Assembly (NCBI GenBank): GCA_947095535.1
Contig: OX352772.1
Coordinates: 163,031,162 to 163,095,161 of the forward strand
Length of the DNA: 64,000 nt
Source of the DNA: Poecilobothrus nobilitatus
Lineage: Eukaryota; Arthropoda; Insecta; Diptera; Dolichopodidae
Reading direction: 5' to 3'
Shown: positions 18,952 through 29,471 of the stretch, in pieces
Layout of the letters: every line of letters starts with the position of its first letter
Position numbering within the stretch: the stretch's first letter is position 1
Program-made: the position numbers and the translations under genes
The notes under the pieces: model-generated
The model's input: the letters and a program-made list of their open reading frames with translations, nothing else
What the model was told of the DNA's origin: nothing
Database searches by the model: none

Positions 18952-20255
18952 TATATATGGTGTTCAAAATTGAGGTATCATTTTAATTTTAATAAAAAAA
19001 GACTTTTTTTTTGAAATATTAAATATATTTTTATTTTAATTTATTACAAATAGGTTCCGATTAATAATGAAAAATTATGTCGGCCAAGTGGCCCCCTCTA
19101 CTACTTCGGCAGGCTTCCAATCTTTTACCAAAATTCTGAATCACGTTGTTCAATAAACTGTTCTCAATGGTTGAAATCTGCTCGATAATGTTGTTTTTAA
19201 GCTCTTGAATTGTTGTGGAATTATTGCTGTACACTTTCAATTTCACAAAACCCCAAAAAAAAATCCAACGGTGTCAAATCGCACGATCTTGGTGGCCACA
19301 TCACTACTCCTCTACGAGAAATAATTCGATCTTCGAACTTTTCCTTCAAAAGATCCATTGTTTCTCTTGCTGTGTAGCAAGTGGCACCGTCCTGTTGAAA
19401 CCACATATTCTCTACGTCCAAATCATCAATTTCCCGCCACAAAAAGCTTCGGATCATCTCTCTGTAGCGATTTTCATTGACCGTAATCGCATTTCCATTT
19501 GCGTTTTCAAAAAAATATGGTCCGATGATTCATCCTGACCACAAACCACACCAAACCGTAACTTTTTGTGGATGTACTGGTTGCTCTAAGAGAACCATTG
19601 GATTATCTTCACCCCAAATGCGGCAATTCTGTTTATTAACGTAGCCATTGAGCTGGAAATGAGCTTCGTCGGTGAAGATGTTAAAAAAATTCTCATTTTC
19701 TTCTTGTTTTTCGATTGCCCAAGAAACGAATTGCCAACGTAATGCATGGTCAGTTGGTTTTAATTTTTGCGTCAGCTGGATATTATAAGCCTTTAAATAG
19801 AGATCACGATGCAAAATGTTGAATAATGTGGATGGTTTGATGTTTAATTGCTGCGAACGATGACGAATGGAAGTTTTTGAGTCTTCTTCAACACTTCTGC
19901 TCACAGCTGCTACATTCTCGGTTGAACGGCCACTAAGTTGATAAATGTTGCCTCTGTTATCAAGAACAGATCCAGTTTCTAGAAATTTATTAACCATCAG
20001 CTTGATGGCACGATTTGTTGGAGCATTTTCTCTACCAAATTTTGTTCGAAATTTCCTAATTACATCTTGAAAACTTTTACCACTTTCAAAAAATGTTGTA
20101 ATAACAAAAACACGTTGTTCCTTCGTGTAACGTTCCATATTAACTAACCGGAATGTATTTAGAATATACCTAAAGAAACCTCGTATAAAAATTCCAGGTA
20201 GAAAAAAAATGGCGGCAAAATTAAAATGATACCTCAATTTTAAACACCATATATA
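18952..20255 (-). mobile_element. Mariner-type DNA transposon
   Basis: About 1.3 kb, the usual mariner size. Terminal inverted repeats of about 38 bp: TATATATGGTGTTCAAAATT at 18,952 and its near-perfect reverse complement ending at 20,255. The ends carry TA, the expected target. One transposase gene on the minus strand. Flanking sequence on both sides is LTR start in opposite orientations. Confidence 0.88.
19061..20138 (-). pseudogene. Mariner-type transposase, broken
   Basis: Start at the ATG at 20,138 (MERYTKEQRVF). An N-terminal helix-turn-helix region (about residues 1-60), second DNA-binding region, then a DDE/D catalytic domain: first D in NIFTDEAHFQLNG, second in WFQQDGATCYTA, third in PRSCDLTPLDFF. 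By my count 36 residues separate the second and third, so it is not the classical DD34D spacing. An in-frame TGA at 19,530-19,532 and a frameshift in a T-run near 19,250 inactivate it. The C-terminus ends about 19,061. A full-length family protein is near 345-360 residues. Confidence 0.85.
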
Positions 20256-20257
20256 CT

Positions 20258-20306
20258 AATACTTAAAGATTACAAACACCATATATGTTTGTAATCTTTA
20301 AGTATT
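20258..20306. repeat. Perfect 20-bp palindrome beside mariner and LTR (copy 2)
   Basis: Same structure as 405-453: arms 20,258-20,277 and 20,287-20,306 with a 9-base spacer containing the mariner-end motif. Confidence 0.85.
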
Positions 20307-20691
20307 AACAATGTTTTTCAACTTTGAATCAGTTAACCTTGATTAATATAAAAGTACCTAAAACTCATTCACCTTTTGATAAATAAAGTAATCAATAACA
20401 AGAAATGCAACTTAGCATTTCTTTAGTAAATTTTAATTAATAAATTTTAATAAAAACAAGTCCATAAGCATTTGGAAAATTACTATTAAGTAATGTTATT
20501 GTTTTATGTTACGAAATGCTTATGTTTGCAATAAGAATAATATTATGTAAATTTTAATATAAATAAGTTAAAAATATAAAATAAAAATTAGTTAAAGATA
20601 TAAATTAAAAATTAGTTAAAGATATAAATTAAAAATTAGTCTTAAGGCCACACTAAAAGAAATCGTTTTTAATTAAAGAAAAAACGTAACT
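20287..20691 (+). repeat. 5' LTR of plus-strand Gypsy (copy 2)
   Basis: Matches 434-814 but has one extra 24-bp unit (about 20,587-20,635, TTAGTTAAAGATATAAATTA repeated). Ends ACGTAACT at the primer site. Compared with the 3' LTR at 38,831-39,139 it has about 75 bp more and several substitutions, which marks an old insertion. Confidence 0.85.
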
Positions 20692-20703
20692 GGCGCAGTC
20701 GGG
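20691..20703 (+). promoter_or_regulatory. Primer binding site, tRNA-Ser type (copy 2)
   Basis: TGGCGCAGTCGGG, as in copy 1, directly after the LTR. Confidence 0.85.
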
Positions 20704-21032
20704 GGAAATTTAATCTAAAGATTAAATTTTGAACCTTTTTTAAAAAAATAAAGTTTAACAAGTGAAATTTTTTTTAAATAATCCCGCCTTCCAAATAACC
20801 AACCGCCGCCCACCCTATTATTTTTTTAATAATTATTATTATTTATTTTTAATAATAATAAAAAAAAATAAAAAAATAATTAAAATAATAAAGCATATTA
20901 ATATTAATATATTTTTTTTTTTTACGAGGGTTGGTGGAAAACTCGAAAGTCACCAAGAGGAACTGCTCGTGCTTCCTCAAGGTAGTGTTGGACTTTAAGC
21001 AACCAAAACCATCCCTTTTTTAAAACCAAACT
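20704..21032. other. Gypsy leader and LINE 3' end, no gene (copy 2)
   Basis: Counterpart of 827-1,151: low-complexity A+T sequence containing the unresolved LINE 3' boundary. Confidence 0.5.
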
Positions 21033-23934
21033 TTAGGATGGAACCTTTAATACGAATGTACAATTTGGTTTTGGGGATAGGGATGTGGGAAGGATAATTG
21101 GCGAAATTGGCATTGCGAAATCTGGATTATGAGGGATAGGTAGGAAAATTAAGTAAATCAAAATTAAGTAAATTAAATTAAGTAAATCGTACACATATGA
21201 ATTACCAACCTTAGGGAACACATGCGATGGTATATGGTTCCACAAACGGGACGTGCGTGGCTATAAAATTTTCATAGGCTATAAAACAAGGTCAATAGGC
21301 TTGATAAACAAGGTTCATAGGCTATAAAACAAGGTCAGTAACCCAACTGTGCGACGATGTCTGAGTGAAGTGAGCATAGAAGTTACACTGGGGTCGTTGG
21401 TCAAACGAATAGCTCTGTTTTGCACATTATCTAAATAACCCAGTGCTGTTCGAGGCCCTGCAGCCCAAATGTGTGCATTATACTCCATTTTTGCCCTAAT
21501 TTACGTTTTATAGATATTGAGAAGATCAGATGCGAAAAGTAAGTTTTGCAGCGATACAAAAAACCCAAACATTTAGCTGCATCCTTAGCTATACCAAAAA
21601 TATGATTTGCCCAAGTCTGGTTTAAGTCGGCGCCCAGCATGTTTAAATCCGTTGAATGCTGCAAGACTTCTCCCTGAAATAGTAGGTTAGGAACGATAGT
21701 GGCTATTTTCCGCGAGATCAGACAGCATTATGTTTTTTTGGTGTTGAACTCAACTCTATTGACTTCACCCCATTTTTGAATTTTTGCTAAATCGTTATTT
21801 AGCTCACTAATAGTGAAATTTTTTGCTGTTGTATTAATCTGGTGATTAATGTTACAGCGGCTATGAAATTCATAGGAAGCTACAAGGGTGCTGTCATCTG
21901 CGAAACTATGGATCGGATTGGAGGTTAATGAGAGTAGGTCATTGATAAATATTAAGAAGAGAGTTGGGGATAAAACTGATTCCTGGGGGACACCAGCATT
22001 TATTTTTAATTTGTCAGATGAATATCCATCGACCAGTACACGAGTCGTGCGATTCGAAAGGAAATCTCCAATCCATTTTAGAAAAACCCTACCTAGACCT
22101 AATGCTTTGCACTTTGCCAATAGAGCATCGTGCCAAACTCGATCGAAAGCCTTAGAAATATCAAGAGCCACAACATCAGACTCACCAGAATGGTGAAGGT
22201 TGATGCTTAGCTTCTCACAAAGGTAAGTCATGAGATCACCGATTGAACGACGGGCTCTGAACCCGTATTGACGATCATGAAGATAACCTTTTTGGTCCAG
22301 GTATTTCAGAAGCTTTTGGTTCACTATTTTCTCCATTACCTTGGAGAGGACCGAAGTTATATCAATAGGGCGGTAGTTGGAGGGATCGCTTTTATTACCT
22401 TTTTTGGGAATTGGGAAAACATGTGCAACCTTCCATTGGGTAGGATGAATACCGGAAGTGAAGAAGAGGTAGAAAAGGTTGGGCAGAGGTTTTGAAATAG
22501 TGGAGTGGGTATTTTTAAGCACCATGGTGGTTATACCATCTGGACCGGCTGACTTATTTGTATCAAGATTCTTTAAGATTTTCATTACTGCCCGCGTCCC
22601 AAAGTAAATTTTAACGAAGGAGCAGCCAGCTCCTGGAACAGAAGGTGGCATCTGAGCTGCCTGTGACAGTGTCGAATTGAAGGCGAACTGTTTGCCAAAT
22701 AAGTTCGTCTTCTCTTTAGAATCTGATACAGTTCTGTTATTTTTATCAATAAGTGGTGGAAAGGAAGACCCTCTAACGTCTTCCTTTAGACTTTCGGCAA
22801 ATGACCAAAAAGATTTGCTATTCTTAGGCATGTGGGTTATTTTACTTTTCAACTTTTGATTGAACAAGAATTTTTGCTTATTGATAACTCTCTTGCATCT
22901 GTTTCTCACCGCTATATAGTTGGCCCTGCGAGCCTCCGACCTATTGTTTTGGTACAGTTTAAAAGCCTCCTCTTTTCCTGAAATGGCTTCTTTGCAAATA
23001 CGATTAAACCAAGATTTGGGACTCCTCTTAATAGATTTCATGAAATGAGGGATGAATAACCTCATTCCAAGCAAAATAGTTTCACTAATCGCATTTATAG
23101 CAAAGTTAACATTTCTGTTGCGGAAGCAGAATGACCAATCAAAGGCTCTAAAAAAATTGTTAAGGCCCTCCCAGTCAGCATGGCTGTAACGCCAAACTAA
23201 TTTTTTGGGAGGGGACCTTTGGTTGGAGATTGGGCTTACCCGGAAACTAGTGTTAACCAAACAGTGGTCGGAATTACCCAGGGGGCAAGCTACTGAAACC
23301 ACATATTTTTCAGGGTGTGTGGTGAGAAACAGATCCAAGAGATGACCTTCATGATCAACACGGTCCGGGATCCTAGTGGGATTTTGGACAAGTTGAGAAA
23401 GGTGGAACAGTGTGGAGAATTGTTCAACTTGTTTCCCAATTGAGTTTTGACTCGGGGAGATGTTGCTAGAAAAATGAAGCCAGTCCCTGTTTCTGGCCAG
23501 CCAGCAGAACAATTTCAGTTTCTGGAGATGCGTCCAAAATTTCATTGATCTGGTTCGATAGATTTTCAATTTCCATAGAAGTTTCTTGTTCATTTGAGTT
23601 GGGTGATCTGTATAGGAAACAGAAACGTATGACATGCTTTTCAACGAGAATTTTGACCCAAATGTAATGAAAAGTTGGACTAGAACATTTATATTTTGGA
23701 AGTGTGTTGAAAGCGATGTCATTTTTTATATAGACAGCGAGACCTCTTTTGGGTACGAAGTGTGAAACAAGTGAGTAGCCGGTAACATTAAAGTTATCAT
23801 TGTGGTTACTAACTTGTGTTTCACAAAGGGCTAAGACTGTTGGTTTAATTGAACTAAGATGGCAATCGACGGCATGAAAATTCGTTTGCAACCCGCGTAT
23901 GTTACAGAAATTAACATTAAAAGTGGTAATTTTG
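21033..23934 (-). pseudogene. LINE ORF2 (endonuclease-reverse transcriptase), broken (copy 2)
   Basis: The more complete LINE copy. The endonuclease N-terminus lies at 23,466-23,934 in one frame. After a frame change an open stretch of 664 codons (21,728-23,722) covers the rest of the endonuclease (RIPDRVDHEGHLLDLFLTTH, SDHCLVNTSF), linker and RT up to FADDSTLVAS. The thumb region and the WNHIPSHVFPK end follow in other frames (21,431-21,664 and 21,033-21,245). The RT motif reads GVPQES where copy 1 has GVPQGS. The 334 bp missing in copy 1 are present at about 23,036-23,369. Confidence 0.9.
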
Positions 23935-24976
23935 ATGGAAAAAAATGAATATGAAAGAAAAGTTAAAATAATATATAATAATATTAAAATTAAAATTGAA
24001 ATCTAGTTCAAAATTAAAATCAAAGGCAAAATTAAGATGAAATCAGAGTTGAAATTGTAATTAAAATCAAAATTAGACTAAAAATCAACTTCGAAATTAA
24101 CCAAGATCAAAATCTGACTTAAGATAAATTAAAGTATATAAATTAAGTAATTAAGTATGTATAATAAAATTTAAAGCAAAACTTAAAATTAACAAAAACT
24201 AAAATTTATTCAAAATTCAAATCAAAAGTAAAAGTGCACGATTTAAATAACCCGAACTTAACAACACTTTAATATAAATTACTATCAATGTCAATAACAA
24301 TACTTTATATCAACATTAATACATTACTTTACAATACTTTTTAATATTTTGCCTTGCCTTACCTTAATATTTGAGCAAACGGTTTATAACAACGTTCAAC
24401 AGTTTTTAACATACACTTTTAAGTGACCTTATTGAACGCAGGTACAACCACAGACTCACCAAAAGCAAAACTTACCACCAGAAATTAATTAATTAAGTTA
24501 CGGTAATTACTATGGTGGTATTTAAAAAAAAAAAGAGCGAATTGAGAGTCAAAGAAGAACACCAGCATCCATCATATGTGTATGAGGGAGATGGATATAT
24601 AATTGTTTTGTTTACGACAAATTGATATTAAGATGAAATAAATAAAAAAAGAAAAGTAAATTAATGATAATATAATTAATATATTAATACATTAATATAT
24701 GTATTTTTTTAGAAATTAAATATAATAAAAAGAATTTTTTAATAATTTATTGTTAAAATTAATTAAAAATAATTAAGAAAAAACTATAAATAGTGATTTC
24801 TAAATAAGCAAATTATAATAAAATAAAAAAAAACAAAAATTTTTTTAATAAAAATTATTTATTAAATAAATTAGTGTAATTAGGTTCTATTATTAGGTGA
24901 CATTTTTTTTTTAAAAAACATTAATGTGGTGAATAAAGAAAAAAAAATATATATAAATAAATAAATAAAACTCTGC
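23935..24976. other. A+T-rich stretch, no gene (copy 2)
   Basis: Counterpart of 3,721-4,759 with the same A-rich quasi-repeat. No gene. Confidence 0.5.
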
Positions 24977-25347
24977 ATGAACAAAAGTCAGAGACAAAAA
25001 ATATTCGATAAAAATCAGGAAATAAATACAATGGAAGGTGAACTAGAAATTCTCCGCCAAATGGTTCTTCGTCAAGAGGTTCAACTAGAAGAATTTATGC
25101 AGGAACGTCGACAACAACAGCTACTGACACAACAACAACAAATCGCACAGCAACAACAAATTGTACAACAACAACAAATCGTACTACAGCAACAAGCAGC
25201 ACAACAACAGTATATAAACATCAACCTAATATATTTCAATTAACACCGGAACAAGTATTAAACCATTTTCGGAGGTTAACACCATTTAATGATAAAAATG
25301 AATACACTCTTTCAGAATGTATAAAGGCAGCTAATAAGGAAAATTAA
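24977..25347 (+). pseudogene. Gag-like N-terminal fragment with polyglutamine (copy 2)
   Basis: Same as 4,760-5,129: 88 codons with coiled coil and glutamine run, then the LTPFNDKNEYTLSECIK segment in another frame, then ACGTAAGTG at about 25,355. A few residues differ (SQRQKIFDKN here). Confidence 0.45.
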
Positions 25348-25967
25348 GGAGAAACGTAAGTGTAATTTAGTAAACATTTTTAAGGAAATATATATGTAGA
25401 CAAAAAATAAAAACTAAAATTTGTTGATACCAAATAATATTATTATGTAAAGTTCACATCAACAAAATATTGTTTATAATATATATTATATTGATAATAG
25501 ATTGAACAAATATATTTATTATTTTAAGCTAATAGAAAATTTTGCAATATTTTCATTTAAATTCAATCGACTATTTCATATAAATAAAAAAAAATAATAA
25601 TAATTTATTAATAAATAAAAACAATGTGGAATTTTGTTTTTATCATCTATCATGTATGTTTGTATTTTTTTTCTAAATTTACCATTTTATTTAGCATTTT
25701 ATTTCTAAATTTAGCTAATAACAAGAGTCAGCTAACAAAAACAAAAAGGGGCGACTTTATACGTCATTAAACCGAAAATACAACCAGAAATAACAGCAGG
25801 TACAACAATATACATTATTTAGTTTTAGTTTTATTTTTTATTTTATTAAATTTGAAAAATTATAATAAGAAAAATCTTTAAACAAGAGTAATTGTTTTTT
25901 TCAATACAACAAAATATTATTGTAAAATACAAAATTTTCGTTCAAATAATTTCTATAACAAATAAAT
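25348..25967. other. A+T-rich interval before gag, no gene (copy 2)
   Basis: Counterpart of 5,130-5,749; nothing coding seen. Confidence 0.4.
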
Positions 25968-26812
25968 ATGTCTGACGTAGAAAAATTAAAACTAAACTTT
26001 AGATGTTATTATCAAAATAACACCTTTTGACGGCAAAGATGAAAATTATTTGCCCGAATTTATTGACCGAATAGACAAATTGATGCCAACTATACAGGCT
26101 TTTCAAGAATTCGATAAAATGATTATACAAGGGTATATTAGGGATAAAATTATAGGTGAAGCCAGAATCACTCTGGAAAACAAATATAGAAACAAATGTA
26201 GAATTAGAAAATACACTATTACAACGAAATTAGAACACTCTTATGTAGACTTAACAATTATTACCAATTAAAAGGTAACGTTAACATTGATACTATTAAT
26301 GGCAATAAAAGAATAGCATTAGAAACTTTCAAAAATAATTTACCAGAACTTGCTAAAAGTGTTATTTTCACTAGAAGCCTAGAACAAGCATACGAAATTA
26401 TTTTGGAGTGTAATTACCAAAATTTTAGGAATAAGTCAAATCAATTTAAAAAACAAAATAATAATTTTAATCTTTTTCGTAATTCAAAATAAAATACTAA
26501 TAATAATAATAACAGTAATAATAGTAACGGTAGTAACTATAATAGAAATTATAATAATAATAATAATAATAAAAACACTTATAAAGAATTTCAAAGTAAC
26601 GTAAATAAATATCAGCAAACTCTTTCTAATAGTAGCTACAATAATAGACAATTCAATTCAAATCGATCAGGTAACTCGAATTATAACAAACAACCATCCT
26701 CAAGTAGTTTTAGAAATAATAGCAGACAAAATATTAGAAACGATCTCGAACAAATGGATACTTACAAAAATGAACAACAAAATTTTCGGATTGCAGGCGA
26801 AAAAATCTTCCC
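25968..26812 (+). pseudogene. gag: gag of plus-strand Gypsy, broken (copy 2)
   Basis: Identical in layout and lesions to 5,750-6,594: short MSDVEKLKLNF start, frame change, DENYLPEFIDRIDK capsid piece, frame change, Asn-rich tail. Confidence 0.75.
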
Positions 26813-27116
26813 TATATAGTAATCCAGAATCCCGTAAAAACCCTTAAATTTATAATCGACACTGGAGCAGAGTCCAGTATTATACATCCAAACTTATGCC
26901 AACCAAAGTGGAAACGTTTTAGTAAGACACAATGCCTTAAAATCTTAAACCACAATATCGTTACGAATGTACAATGCAAATTTCCGATAATCGAAATTTT
27001 CAACGAAAAGAAATTTATGGAAATTTTCATGATAAGTTTGATGGTTTAATCGGTAATAATATCTTAGCCCCTCTTGATGCTATCGTGGACTACAAAAACC
27101 GCATGTTACAAACATG
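26813..27116 (+). pseudogene. Aspartic protease of plus-strand Gypsy, broken (copy 2)
   Basis: FIIDTGAESS active site near 26,850 and FDGLIGNNIL after a frame change, as in copy 1. Confidence 0.8.
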
Positions 27117-27197
27117 AAGCGCCTCTATTCCATTCTTCTTAAACGAAAGTGAAGAACACTATAACCAAAATAGTTTTAAAAAAATTCAATCGAACTT

Positions 27198-28435
27198 TTT
27201 TCAAAGGAAATTAACAAATACAATTTATTAAATCACATTGAAACATCTCACTTAAATAATGAGGAGTTTAAATTTTTACATAAACTAATTTTAAATAATA
27301 AAAATGTATTTTACAAAGACGGTGACGATTTTTCTTTTACTAACCATAATAAACATGATATAAAGACAAAACATAAAATTCCATTATACAGCAAAACGTA
27401 TCGGTACCGAGAAATACACAAAAAAGAAGTCGAAAGACAAATAGAAGAAATGCTCCATAACAAAATAATTCAACAGTCCCATTCACCATATAATGTACCT
27501 GTTTGGGTTGTCCCTAAGAAAATGGACAACAGCGGAAGTCAAAAATGGAGAATTGTCATCGATTATAGAAAACTTAACGAGGCTACAATCGATGACAAAT
27601 TTCCCATACCAAATATAGATGATGCTTTCGAAAAATTAGGAAAAGCTAATTATTTTACTACCCTCGATTGGGCAAAAGAATTTCACCAAATCGAAGTTAA
27701 CCCTAAAGACCGCCATAAAATAGCATTATGAGTTTTCTACGAATGCCGTTCGGTTTAAAGAGCACGCCAGCGACATTCCAAAGGCTGATAAATAACGTTC
27801 TAAAAGACTGTATCAACAAAATATGCGTAGTATACATGGATGACATTCTAATATTTTCAAGCTCAATTCAAGAACATTTTGATTTAATTCAAAAAATTTT
27901 TAAACTTGCAGATGTTAATCTTAAGATACAAATAAACAAATGTTCATTTCTTTGCAAACAAACATAATTTTTAGGCCACATAATTACTCCAAATGGAATT
28001 AAACCAAATCCCAAAAAGATCGAATCCATCCAAAATATCAAACTGCCTACAACGCAAAAACAGATAAAAAGCTTTCTAGGTGTGACCGGTTATTACCGCA
28101 AATTTATAAAGGATTATGCTATGATTACATACCCTACTGCTAAGTATTTGAAAAAAAGAGCCAAAATAAATGTAAACGATAAGCAATATATATCCGCTTT
28201 TAAAATGCTCAAAAATCTTCTAACAACCCATCCAATTCTCATACACCCAAATTTCGATAAACCTTTTGTAATCACAACAGATGCTTCAAACGCAGCAATA
28301 GGTGCCGTTTTGTCGCAAAATAACCATCCTGTTTTCTTTATATCTAGAACTTTAAACAGATACGAGACCCATTACACAACGATAAAGAAAGAGCTCTTAG
28401 CTATTGTATGGGCAACAACAATTTAGACCTTACAT
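27198..28435 (+). pseudogene. pol: Reverse transcriptase and RNase H (5' part) of plus-strand Gypsy, broken (copy 2)
   Basis: Same motifs and the same breaks as copy 1: frame change near 27,728, in-frame TAA at 27,965-27,967, frame change near 28,426. YMDDILIF lies at about 27,834. RNase H is interrupted by the mdg1-like insertion after the ATAC at 28,436-28,439. Confidence 0.9.
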
Positions 28436-28439
28436 ATAC

Positions 28440-28959
28440 TATAATGATTATTCTCGAGTTTTAAATAAAAGACCTTCATGATTTACTTTCTACTTGATAC
28501 TCTCTTTATTAAACTTAATTTGGCTATTTATAAACTTAAAACTAACGCTACTAATACTAATTAACTTTTTTGTTATTCTTATTATCAAATTGTGCAATAT
28601 CAGTATATACATATAAATTTGGTAATTAATATCATTTACATTCCTTATCGATAATTATGGTATTAATGCATATCACAATTATTATTGCATTCCTTTGGGT
28701 CATTGCCTTCCTGAAGTATATGAAATGTGATAGATGATGATTAATCATTATGATCATTCTAAGTATTGCATACAAGAGACGATTGGCAATGATTAATCAT
28801 CATGTTATCATGTATTGGATTCATATTTCTCAAAGCGGCAAGTCGTTCAATGTACTTAGGTATATTACTCAAGTTATCAAAGGAATTATAAATTAAATGG
28901 GCAATCCACTATGACATACTTTATACCCATGCGATAAGTATTATATAATTAATACTACA
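28440..28959 (-). repeat. 3' LTR of mdg1-like element (copy 2)
   Basis: 520 bp. It differs from the 5' LTR at four positions: three are the same as in copy 1 (A/G, G/C, C/T) and one is private (TAATACTACA near 28,951 instead of TTATACTACA). Confidence 0.93.
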
Positions 28960-29471
28960 TCTCCCTCCGAAAGAAAAAGGAAAGGGAAGAAGAAAAAAAA
29001 AATTAATCATCACAATAACTTTGTTTGTTTACAAAACCAGTTGTGTGGGTTTTTTTTTTTTTTTTTTTTTTTTTTCACTTTTCTTTTCGTTCGATTGTTT
29101 TTGAAATTTTATACTTTATTACTGTGAGGGTACAACAAAAAAAATATATTATATATGCATATACTGTAGACATTGTTGATATTGCTTCTCTTATATATAA
29201 AAAAAAATTTGATAGAAATCAACGTTCATTTGAGAAAAAAGTTTTATTCTAATGGAATCTTATTTATTTATTTTTATTTTATCTGCTTTTTTTTTTTCTT
29301 ATATTATGTATTTTTGCTGAGCTGGCCAACTCATTTAAGTTTATTAATCTAGTTCAGTTAAATTATTTTATGTTAAAACAAAATTAAGACTACTTTTAGT
29401 TATTAATCTTATACTAGACTATCGAATAATTGATATATAAAAGTTAAATTAGTATGGTTTTATTATGGAAA
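28960..29471 (-). other. Polypurine tract and 3' untranslated region of mdg1-like element (copy 2)
   Basis: TCTCCCTCC at 28,960-28,968 is the minus-strand polypurine tract. The rest is A+T-rich with a poly-T of about 27 bases, no gene. Confidence 0.7.
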
